From positions 1-7,653 of the forward strand of contig JAISWP010000095.1 of the NCBI GenBank assembly GCA_031271065.1: a stretch of DNA of 7,653 bases, written 5' to 3'. The translations under genes were made by a program, and so were the position numbers. Below are positions 1 through 5,821 of the stretch, one piece after another (within the stretch, counting starts at the first letter, position 1; every line of letters starts with the position of its first letter). Below the pieces are notes generated by a model. It saw only the letters and a list, made by a program, of their open reading frames with translations, made no database searches and was not told the DNA's origin. This DNA comes from Synergistaceae bacterium (GTDB lineage: Bacteria; Synergistota; Synergistia; Synergistales; Synergistaceae).

Positions 1-1
1 C

Positions 2-394
2 CTGCAGGCGGGGCTGAATGAGAAATTCCTGGCCGGCATTGACGCGGAGCTGCTTCAGCGGCGCGCGGCGTGGAAGGAAGAGGCGCTGAAGGATCCCGAG
101 TACGGGGGAGAGAAGTTCGATCGGAACGTGTCCGTAATAAACCGCGGACGGGACGCCGTCATGACCCCCGCAGCCCTGAAGCTGTTCGGGGATTACGGCC
201 TCGACACACATCCTGAGATAGCGAGGATATGCTACAGGGCCGGGAGGATATGCGGCGAGGACACATCCGCAGCCGCCCCCGCGTCCGGAGGGGGAGGGAG
301 CCTCGCCGACAGGATGTTCGCCGCTTCGCTGGAGGGCGTCAATCTGCCGAACGCCGACGCGGAGGAGTTTGCCGCGTCTGCCGCCCGGAAATAA
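2..394 (+). CDS. Phage capsid scaffolding protein, C-terminal 130 residues (5' end outside window)
   Basis: The reading frame is open from the left edge and ends at TAA 392-394, so the true start is upstream and the GTG at 128 is internal. The visible part contains a stretch around W25 with DPEYGG, then a 'GLDTHPEIAR' segment and an acidic 'GED' close. From memory, this pattern (Trp, DPE-x-GG, then G-x-x-x-HPE) recurs in scaffolding proteins and protease-scaffold fusions of tailed phages, directly upstream of the coat gene. It is followed by a natural SGGGGS linker (284-301) and a short helical, Ala-rich tail, which by analogy with other scaffolds would be the coat-binding end. The protein would guide procapsid assembly in the cytoplasm and leave the mature head. 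The coat gene begins about 30 bases downstream, which supports the call. Whether a protease domain lies upstream cannot be seen. Confidence 0.72.
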   Translation: MQAGLNEKFLAGIDAELLQRRAAWKEEALKDPEYGGEKFDRNVSVINRGRDAVMTPAALKLFGDYGLDTHPEIARICYRAGRICGEDTSAAAPASGGGGSLADRMFAASLEGVNLPNADAEEFAASAARK

Positions 395-408
395 AAGACA
401 TCACAGAC

Positions 409-415
409 AAAGGAG
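409..415 (+). promoter_or_regulatory. Shine-Dalgarno site of the major capsid gene; decides a TTG start
   Basis: AAAGGAG at 409-415 is a near-ideal Shine-Dalgarno core. The in-frame ATG at 416 directly abuts it with no spacer and so is a poor initiator. The in-frame TTG at 425 lies 9 bases after the GGAG core, a normal spacing. No other in-frame start exists between the upstream stop (392-394) and 425. Confidence 0.7.
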
Positions 416-424
416 ATGACACAG

Positions 425-1411
425 TTGAACGAATTTCTCACGCTCATGGACCTCAAAAACAGCATGGCGCCGGGGGACGGCGAGCTTGCCTCAGTCGCCG
501 AGGTGCTGGTTCAGGAGGAGGAAATCCTGAAGGACATGTCCTGGGCCAGAGGCAACCTCATCACCGGGGACGTGCATTTCAGGCGCTCCGTCATGCCCAG
601 GGCGCAGACGAGGATGATAAACCAGGGCATCGAGTCCAGCGCGTCGAAGAAGGAGGCGCACACGGACACCTGCATAGAGTTCGCGTCCCGCAGCATAGTC
701 GACATGATGGAGCTGTCCCTCGCGCCCAGCCATGCGGAATACCTGCTGTCGGAAGCCCGCCCGCATATAGCGAAGCTGGGCGAAATGCTCGCGTATGAAT
801 TCATCTACGGAACGGACACCAGCGGCATACTGGGGCTGGCGTCGAGATACGGCAGGCTCACAGGCGAGAAGGCGCGCCAAGTGGTGGACTTCGAAGGGAG
901 CGGCGCCAATCTCACGTCCGTCTACTTCGTCAAGTGGGACACGAACGAGTGCACGGGCATCTACCCGAAGAACTCCCAGAGCGGGCTCAGCAAAATATCC
1001 AAAGCGAACGAACTGATACCGGACAAGGACGGGAACATGTTCCGCGCTCACGTGACTGACTACAGCTGGATGGCCGGGCTCAAGCTGCGGGATCACAGGT
1101 ATGCCGCACGGCTCTGCAACATCGACATGGACGAGCTCAGGGACGAAACGGACGGCCCGGCCGCCCAGCAGAAGCTCTTTGACCTGCTCATCACCGCGAA
1201 GAACCGCGTTTACAAGGCGTCCCAGGGGAGAATCGTGATGTACGTCTCGCCGGACCTCTATACCATCCTCGAGATAGCGGCGTTCAAGAAGAGCAACATG
1301 TCCATGAGCTACGGCGACGTCGAGGGCAGCACAAGGATACTCAGGTTCTCCGGCATCCCGATCCGCAGCAACGACTGCCAGCTTAAGGATGAGACGGCGG
1401 TCGCCGCCTGA
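425..1411 (+). CDS. Major capsid protein (HK97-fold, epsilon15 gp7 / BPP-1 Bbp17-like)
   Basis: This is the coat subunit that forms the icosahedral shell. From the TTG start it is 328 residues, close to the roughly 330 residues of the GP7-like coat family. Recalled family signatures are visible: an N-terminal 'LTLMDL' followed by an acidic helix with 'ILKDMSW', then 'GNLITG' near residues 43-48 and 'NQGIESS' near 66-72, a central 'EFIYGTDTSGILGLASRYG' around 125-143, a 'GIYPKNSQSGL' segment, a 'WMAGLKLRDHRYAARLCNID' segment, and a C-terminal 'FSGIPIRSND'. The start was chosen from the ribosome binding site at 409-415; the alternative ATG at 416 would add three residues. It lies between the scaffold and cement genes, the standard head order. 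Family assignment comes from remembered motifs rather than a search. The alternative is another HK97-fold coat family, but a coat role is hard to doubt. Confidence 0.88.
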   Translation: MNEFLTLMDLKNSMAPGDGELASVAEVLVQEEEILKDMSWARGNLITGDVHFRRSVMPRAQTRMINQGIESSASKKEAHTDTCIEFASRSIVDMMELSLAPSHAEYLLSEARPHIAKLGEMLAYEFIYGTDTSGILGLASRYGRLTGEKARQVVDFEGSGANLTSVYFVKWDTNECTGIYPKNSQSGLSKISKANELIPDKDGNMFRAHVTDYSWMAGLKLRDHRYAARLCNIDMDELRDETDGPAAQQKLFDLLITAKNRVYKASQGRIVMYVSPDLYTILEIAAFKKSNMSMSYGDVEGSTRILRFSGIPIRSNDCQLKDETAVAA

Positions 1412-1443
1412 GTCCCGCCATAAAGAAACGGAGGAGATCATAA

Positions 1444-1842
1444 ATGATCAAGGATCGTGAACTGTGCTTTATTTATGAAGGCTCTGTGACGGCCTCCACA
1501 GGGGGTGTGCAGGGGAGCGCAATCGACCTCGGCCCCGGAGGGTTCAGGGGCAGGGATTCGTACGTGTTCATCGAGAGTCTCGCCGACACCACCGCGACCG
1601 GGAGCCCCACGATATCCTTCACGCTGGAGTTCTCCGACGACGCGGCTTTCGCCTCGCCGGCGGCTGTCCCGCTCTCCACGCCGGTTCTGGGCAAGGGCGA
1701 CCTGGCGAAGGGGAAGGTCGTGCTCGCGCGCGCTCCCCTTCACGGCGGGCGGTTCGTCAGGCTGAAAATGACCGCGAGCGCCGCTATTACCTGCTCGAAG
1801 TTCACAGCGGGGATTATCCTGGATCCGCAGACAAACTCGTAG
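1444..1842 (+). CDS. Capsid cement/decoration protein, Bbp16-like
   Basis: This is a 132-residue, beta-rich protein with no membrane segment or signal peptide. It opens 'MIKDRELCF', followed by 'AIDLGPGGFRGRDSYVFIESL', then alternating hydrophobic strands such as 'SFTLEFSDDAAFASP', then 'GRFVRLKM' and a final 'FTAGIILDP'. This matches my memory of the BPP-1 cement protein Bbp16 family, a jelly-roll protein bound to the outside of the capsid; in epsilon15 the comparable role is taken by gp10. It sits 32 bases after the coat gene with a good ribosome binding site (GGAGGAG, 1430-1436, 7 bases before ATG). It is the last gene before the terminator at 1848-1918, so it should be transcribed together with coat at a high level. 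This is consistent with a protein needed in hundreds of copies per virion. Function is inferred from pattern and position. Confidence 0.75.
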   Translation: MIKDRELCFIYEGSVTASTGGVQGSAIDLGPGGFRGRDSYVFIESLADTTATGSPTISFTLEFSDDAAFASPAAVPLSTPVLGKGDLAKGKVVLARAPLHGGRFVRLKMTASAAITCSKFTAGIILDPQTNS

Positions 1843-1847
1843 CGCCC

Positions 1848-1918
1848 CGGGTTCCGTCCCGGACCCTTCCGGGTGCGGACGGAGCCCGCGTCTTTATTTT
1901 TCTGTCTTTATATTTTTT
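1848..1918 (+). terminator. Intrinsic (rho-independent) terminator between head and tail genes
   Basis: Bases 1848-1859 pair with 1877-1888 in a 12-bp GC-rich stem with one G-U wobble. The 17-base loop holds a smaller nested stem (ACCC 1863-1866 with GGGT 1871-1874, loop TTCC). An alternative inner pairing is CCCGGA 1858-1863 with TCCGGG 1868-1873. Two bases after the stem begins a T-rich tract (about 1891-1918), strikingly AT-rich against the GC-rich surroundings. The opposite strand has no matching T tract, so it works in one direction only. The position after the coat/cement genes and before the gp11-like gene equals that of Tphi in T7. Read-through is presumably partial, since no convincing promoter is visible before the tail genes. 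Confidence 0.85.
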
Positions 1919-1922
1919 AACG

Positions 1923-1934
1923 AAGGCGGTGATC
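1923..1934 (+). promoter_or_regulatory. Extended Shine-Dalgarno site of the tail tubular A gene
   Basis: AAGGCGGTGATC differs by one base from AAGGAGGTGATC, the full complement of the bacterial 16S rRNA 3' end. It places the start at ATG 1938. The in-frame GTG at 1929 lies inside this site and cannot be the start if the site is used. Confidence 0.75.
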
Positions 1935-1937
1935 CGC

Positions 1938-2582
1938 ATGTCGGTATTCATGCTCTGCGAAAGGACGCTCGGGTTTCTGGCCGGGAAACGGCTGACGCTG
2001 ACGGAAAATCAGCTGTCCATGCTCGAAGCCCTGGACTACGGCGGCCTGACGGAGGACAAAGCCCAGCAGGAGGCGGTGGCGTGCGCCAGACACTTCGGGT
2101 TCGTGCGGGACAGCCTGCTTTTCACGTACCCGTGGGTGTTCGCCCGGAAGTCCGCCGCCCTGGCGGAGATGAGCGAAGCGCTGCCGGGATGGCGGCATAC
2201 ATACGCGCTCCCGGCGGACTGTCTCCGGCTCATCGAGGTGGTTTCCTCCGGACACGCCAGGCTGGATTATGAAGTGTCCGGGACGTCGGTTTCCTGCGAT
2301 CACGCCGGCGTGTCGGCCGGATACACGGCGAAGTCTCCGGATACGGCGCAGTGGCCGGCGCTTTTCAGCGACGTTTTCTGCGCCCGTCTCGCCGCCGAGA
2401 CGGCGCCTTCCATCATGGGCGAAGGCGCGGCATCCGTCTTCCAGGCGATGTCCCAGTATGCGCAGGCGTCGATCGGCGAGGCGTACAGGCTCAAGGTGAT
2501 AGACGAGGGGCCGCAGGTCAGGGCCCATGTCTATCAGTGGGACGGGTATTTCAATGACCTGTCGGAGAGGGAGCGGATATGA
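1938..2582 (+). CDS. Tail tubular protein A / head-tail adaptor (T7 gp11-like)
   Basis: This 214-residue protein would form the ring joining the portal to the tail nozzle in a short-tailed phage. Residues 40-56 form an amphipathic helix ending in 'RHFGFVRDSLL', followed by 'YPWVFARK' (about 64-71) and 'GWRHTYALPADCLRLIEV' (84-101). This series, with a Pro-Trp motif, then a Trp/Tyr pair, 'LP-x-DCLR' and a beta-rich stretch, is characteristic of T7 gp11-like tubular proteins (T7 gp11 is about 196 residues). The second half has 'GYTAKSPDTAQWPALFSDVF' and a long helix, also typical of the family. It is the first gene after the terminator and overlaps the next gene by four bases (ATGA), a sign of translational coupling with its structural partner. 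The ATG at 1938 was chosen because the extended ribosome binding site covers the upstream GTG at 1929. Confidence 0.85.
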   Translation: MSVFMLCERTLGFLAGKRLTLTENQLSMLEALDYGGLTEDKAQQEAVACARHFGFVRDSLLFTYPWVFARKSAALAEMSEALPGWRHTYALPADCLRLIEVVSSGHARLDYEVSGTSVSCDHAGVSAGYTAKSPDTAQWPALFSDVFCARLAAETAPSIMGEGAASVFQAMSQYAQASIGEAYRLKVIDEGPQVRAHVYQWDGYFNDLSERERI

Positions 2583-4711
2583 GGACTCTTCAGCCCTCCT
2601 TTGCCCGGGGGGAGATATCCCCGGACCTCCACGCCAGGGTCGACCTGGCTTTTTACAATATCGCCCTCGCGAAGCTGGTGAACATGATCGTCCTGCCCCA
2701 GGGAGTCCTGACCAGGCGTCCCGGCTTCCTGTCGATGGGACCGGCGCTGACGGCGGGATCCGACGCCTGCCCGGTGCGCCTGATACCGTTCATCTACAGC
2801 CGGGAGGACGCCATGGTCGTCGAGCTGGGGGACGGAACGGTCCGAGTCTGGCGGCCCCAGACCGGGGAGGTGACGGAGGAGATCGCGTCCCCTTACGCCG
2901 GCGCGGATATAAAGGACGTCAGATATGTGCAGAGCGGAAATGTGCTGTTCCTCACCCACAGGGATTACCCGGTGAAGCTGCTCCGGAGGAATTCCCTCAC
3001 CAGCTGGGAGTTTTCTGACTTCGAGTTCAGGAAAGGCCCCTGGCTCGACGACAGCGGCGGGGAGGACATAGATATGAAAATCCTGGCTGTCCTGTCGAAC
3101 GGTCAATACCGGGTCCAGTCATCCGAAGCGTACTTCACGCAGGATATGGAGGGGAGGCTCCTGCGGCTCCGGTACACCGTGGAGGGCAGTTTCATCGAAG
3201 GGACCCTGCCGGCTGACGGGGAATGGAACGAGAGCGAAGCGATGGAGGTGGGGGACCAGTGGCACTTTCAGACCTTCAACGCGTGGCACGGGACTGTCCA
3301 GCTGCAGAAAAGCCTGGACAGCGGAACGAACTGGATCACGGTCCGGGAATACAGCCGCGCCAATGCGAACGAGGAGGGCAACCTCGACTTTTCCGGGGCC
3401 GAGAGCGAGGAGAACGTCCTTTACCGTGTGCGGGGGCAGTGCACCGGCGGCACCATACGGTACAGGCTCGAGGCGCTGGGCTACGCGAAAACCAATATAT
3501 ACAGGATCAGGGAAATAGTGACGGAAACCCTGGCGGACTGCGAGTGGCAGCCGGATAAATTCGAGGCCGGGACCCCGATAATGGACAGAGTCACCGTGGA
3601 TTGGAGCCTCGGGGCCTGGGGGGGATCAGACGGGTATCCGGCGTGCTCCGCGTTCTACCAGGAGCGCTATGTCCTGGCGGGAAGCCGAAAGCAGCCCCAG
3701 ACGATATGGTTCAGCAGAATAGGGGATTACTCGAATTTCGGCGTCTCAGACCCTCTCATCGACTCGGACGCGGTGAACATAACCATAGCGGGCGACGACA
3801 TGGACGGGATACACACCCTGGCGGCCATGACGGACATACTGGCGCTCACTCCGACGGGTGAGTGGAAGATATCCGGGTACGGGGAGAACGGCGCCCTCAC
3901 TCCCAGCGCCATAACGGCCCACAGGCAGAGCAATACAGGCTCCGCCCCCATACAGCCGGTCATAGTCGGCGGGCAGGTCGTCATGGCCCAGACTATGCGC
4001 ACGGACATAGAGACGCTGCAGTACCTGTTCGAGTACGACGGATACCGCGGGAACAATATATCTATACTCTCCCGCCACCTGTTCGAATGGAAGACGAGCG
4101 CGGACTCGCCTCCCCCCGCCCGCAGGGCGGAGCGCATAGCGTATCAGCAGATACCGGACTCGCTCATATGGATAGCCCTCGAGGACGGCACGGCGGTCAC
4201 GTGCACCTTCGAGCCCGAGCACGAGATGGCGGCGTGGGCGCGGCAGGAGACCGATGGATTCATAGGAGATATCTGCTGCGTTCCCGCGGAGAAGCACAGC
4301 GAACTCTGGGCCGCCGTGAGGCGCGAAGGGGTCTGGGGCATAGAGCGCCTCGCCCCCAGGGCTCCGGAGGAGGTATTCACAGACGCCGGACAGTACAGCT
4401 ATGAGAGCCTCATAGAAACTCTCAGGATAAACCTGGACGGGCAGGGGAATTCCCTCATGGCGGCCAGAAAGCATATACCTCACGTGACGCTTTACACGCT
4501 CAGGAGCGGAGAAGCCCGCGCCGCCCCGAAAAGCGACAGGGAGCGCGCGCGCGACAGGAAAATCGCGCTCGGGTACGGCCCGGAGGTCCACGAGGAACGC
4601 GTCACTCTCGACAGCGGATTCGAGAGCGGCGCCGGGATACAGATCCGGACGGACGGCGCGGAGCCCCTGACAGTGCTCGCGATATCGCCGTCCGTGACGG
4701 CGGGCGGATGA
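2579..4711 (+). CDS. Tail tubular protein B / tail nozzle (T7 gp12-like)
   Basis: This 710-residue protein would form the hexameric nozzle at the tail end and carry the receptor-binding parts. The N-terminus has the family's diagnostic pattern: 'FARGEISPDLHARVDL' with a following Tyr (residues 8-26), then 'LPQGVLTRRPG' (39-49). The middle contains 'YQERYVLAGSRKQPQTIWFS' (about 360-379), 'IGDYSNF' (381-387) and 'GIHTLAAMTDILALTPTGEWKISG'. These are the positions where T7 gp12 relatives have the propeller repeats 'QERL', 'P-Q-T-x-W-x-S' and 'GDY-x-NF'. T7 gp12 is 794 residues, so this is a somewhat short but intact member. Purine-rich GGAGAGGGAG (2564-2573) precedes the start, which overlaps the gp11-like stop. 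No frameshift is seen across the 2.1 kb. Confidence 0.88.
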   Translation: MRTLQPSFARGEISPDLHARVDLAFYNIALAKLVNMIVLPQGVLTRRPGFLSMGPALTAGSDACPVRLIPFIYSREDAMVVELGDGTVRVWRPQTGEVTEEIASPYAGADIKDVRYVQSGNVLFLTHRDYPVKLLRRNSLTSWEFSDFEFRKGPWLDDSGGEDIDMKILAVLSNGQYRVQSSEAYFTQDMEGRLLRLRYTVEGSFIEGTLPADGEWNESEAMEVGDQWHFQTFNAWHGTVQLQKSLDSGTNWITVREYSRANANEEGNLDFSGAESEENVLYRVRGQCTGGTIRYRLEALGYAKTNIYRIREIVTETLADCEWQPDKFEAGTPIMDRVTVDWSLGAWGGSDGYPACSAFYQERYVLAGSRKQPQTIWFSRIGDYSNFGVSDPLIDSDAVNITIAGDDMDGIHTLAAMTDILALTPTGEWKISGYGENGALTPSAITAHRQSNTGSAPIQPVIVGGQVVMAQTMRTDIETLQYLFEYDGYRGNNISILSRHLFEWKTSADSPPPARRAERIAYQQIPDSLIWIALEDGTAVTCTFEPEHEMAAWARQETDGFIGDICCVPAEKHSELWAAVRREGVWGIERLAPRAPEEVFTDAGQYSYESLIETLRINLDGQGNSLMAARKHIPHVTLYTLRSGEARAAPKSDRERARDRKIALGYGPEVHEERVTLDSGFESGAGIQIRTDGAEPLTVLAISPSVTAGG

Positions 4712-4712
4712 C

Positions 4713-5174
4713 ATGCCGCGGCTTGAGGCGGTAACGCTCGAAATGCGCCACGCCGTCATATCGGGCCGCCTGCGGGAGTGCGACGTCAGGGAGATACGGG
4801 CGGCGGACGGCATCCCGCCGGACGAGGCCGTGAGATTCTGCATCGGAAACACTGACGACGGCTGGGCCTTCGAGGCGGACGGGGACCCCTGGGTGATACT
4901 GGGGGCCGTGGGAGTACAGGAGCGGAGAGGGATCATATGGCTCCTGGGCACGGACCTCATATACGATCATCCCGTCTGGTTTCACAAAACGTGCGCACGG
5001 ATACTGGACGAGGTCCTGAGGGTGCGGTACGACGAGCTCTTCAACTGGGTCGGCGCGGAAAACGAAACGTCCCTGCGGTGGCTCGAGGCGCTCGGGTTCG
5101 CCGCGGACAAGCCTGAGCCCTTCGGCGCGGAGGGCCTCCCGTTCCGCAGGATACACTGGGAACGTACGGTCTGA
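4713..5174 (+). CDS. Internal virion protein, T7 gp13-like with GNAT-type fold (DUF2833-like)
   Basis: This is a 153-residue protein. It resembles T7 gp13-type proteins, whose fold is related to GNAT acetyltransferases. Visible marks are a hydrophobic strand at 58-67 (reading 'DPWVILGAVG'), the 'RGIIWLLGTDLI' strand (72-83), a helix 'HKTCARILDEVL' and 'NETSLRWLEALGF' at 117-129. The last of these mirrors the conserved N-x-x-S/A...L-G-F element late in GNAT proteins. The acetyl-CoA pyrophosphate-binding loop (R/Q-x-x-G-x-G/A) expected after the central strand is absent, so enzymatic activity is doubtful and an assembly or structural role in the virion is more likely. It starts one base after the stop of the gp12-like gene (TGA 4709-4711, ATG 4713) with only a weak ribosome binding site, so it probably depends on translational coupling. 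Fold call is from pattern recognition. Confidence 0.78.
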   Translation: MPRLEAVTLEMRHAVISGRLRECDVREIRAADGIPPDEAVRFCIGNTDDGWAFEADGDPWVILGAVGVQERRGIIWLLGTDLIYDHPVWFHKTCARILDEVLRVRYDELFNWVGAENETSLRWLEALGFAADKPEPFGAEGLPFRRIHWERTV

Positions 5175-5175
5175 G

Positions 5176-5182
5176 AGGGGAG
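5176..5182 (+). promoter_or_regulatory. Shine-Dalgarno site of the gp14-like gene
   Basis: AGGGGAG at 5176-5182 lies 9 bases before ATG 5192. The alternative in-frame TTG at 5186 is only 3 bases away and is therefore rejected as the start. Confidence 0.6.
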
Positions 5183-5191
5183 AGATTGCGG

Positions 5192-5809
5192 ATGTGTTCG
5201 ATAACGGCGGCTTTGAGCGGAGTCGGAGCGGTTTCGCAGATATATCAGGGATACGGGGCGAACAAGGCGGCGCAGGCCCAGGCGGACGCCGCCATGCGGG
5301 CCGCGGAGCAGAACGCCCGGATAGCCCGCTTTCAGGCGTCCGACGCGGTAAAGCGCGGGGGCGCGGAGGAAGCCGGCATGAGGCGTCAGTTCGATATCCT
5401 GCGGGGAAGGCGGGAGGCCTCCGCCGCGGCGGCGGGGATACAGACGGACAGCGGCAGCATGAAGGATATACAGGAGGCGTCGGTCCGGGAGGAAGAGCGG
5501 GACGTCTCGGTAAACGCGCTGAATCACGCCAGAGAGGCATGGGGCTACAGCGTGCAGGCGGAGAATTATCTGTACGAGGGGGCATCCCGGGCGGCGTCCC
5601 TGCGATCCCAGGGCTACAGCGCCCTCGGGAGCGGTGTCATGGGCGGCGTCACGGGACTGCTGTCCCTTGTCAGCCCCATGGCCGGCAAGACAACGAGCAG
5701 CAGGGCGATAAAGGTCGACCCGAACCAGTATGCCTCTCCCATAGGGCCGCGGCGTTTTACGGGCGGACTGGGGGCCGTGCAGAGCTACGACAGGCTCTTT
5801 TCCAGATAG
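5192..5809 (+). CDS. Internal virion/ejection protein B (T7 gp14-like)
   Basis: This 205-residue protein (T7 gp14 is 196) would be ejected into the host envelope, where T7 gp14 forms a channel in the outer membrane. It begins Met-Cys and continues with a hydrophobic segment (about 3-20); a Met-Cys start is, from memory, common in this family. A long Ala-rich helix or coiled coil spans about 22-80. Next comes 'GIQTDSGSMKDI' (82-93), the family's Gly-x-x-x-x-SGS turn, and then 'NALNHAREAWGY' (108-119), matching the recurring N-A-x-x-E-A-W-G-Y motif. A second Gly-rich hydrophobic segment lies at about 144-163. The two hydrophobic stretches suit membrane insertion after ejection. It sits between the gp13-like and gp15-like genes, exactly as in T7. 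Identity rests on motif order and gene order. Confidence 0.82.
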   Translation: MCSITAALSGVGAVSQIYQGYGANKAAQAQADAAMRAAEQNARIARFQASDAVKRGGAEEAGMRRQFDILRGRREASAAAAGIQTDSGSMKDIQEASVREEERDVSVNALNHAREAWGYSVQAENYLYEGASRAASLRSQGYSALGSGVMGGVTGLLSLVSPMAGKTTSSRAIKVDPNQYASPIGPRRFTGGLGAVQSYDRLFSR

Positions 5810-5821
5810 GGGGCGTCAGGC

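Noticed and set aside
491..1441. Long minus-strand ORF of 316 codons opposite the capsid gene
   Set aside because: It lies wholly opposite a recognised coat gene, has an Arg/Val/His-rich composition without domain-like pattern, and is expected from strong third-position GC bias.
1905..1920. Possible -10 promoter box (TATATT at 1909-1914) before the tail genes
   Set aside because: No acceptable -35 element lies at the right distance, and the AT-rich stretch is better explained as the terminator's T tract.
3746..4960. Long minus-strand ORF of 404 codons opposite the tail tubular B and gp13-like genes
   Set aside because: It spans two recognised plus-strand genes, shows no recognisable motif, and is a product of GC-rich codon bias.
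4602..5585. Minus-strand ORF of 327 codons rich in Pro and Arg
   Set aside because: It overlaps three recognised plus-strand genes and has low-complexity Pro/Arg composition typical of antisense frames in GC-rich DNA.
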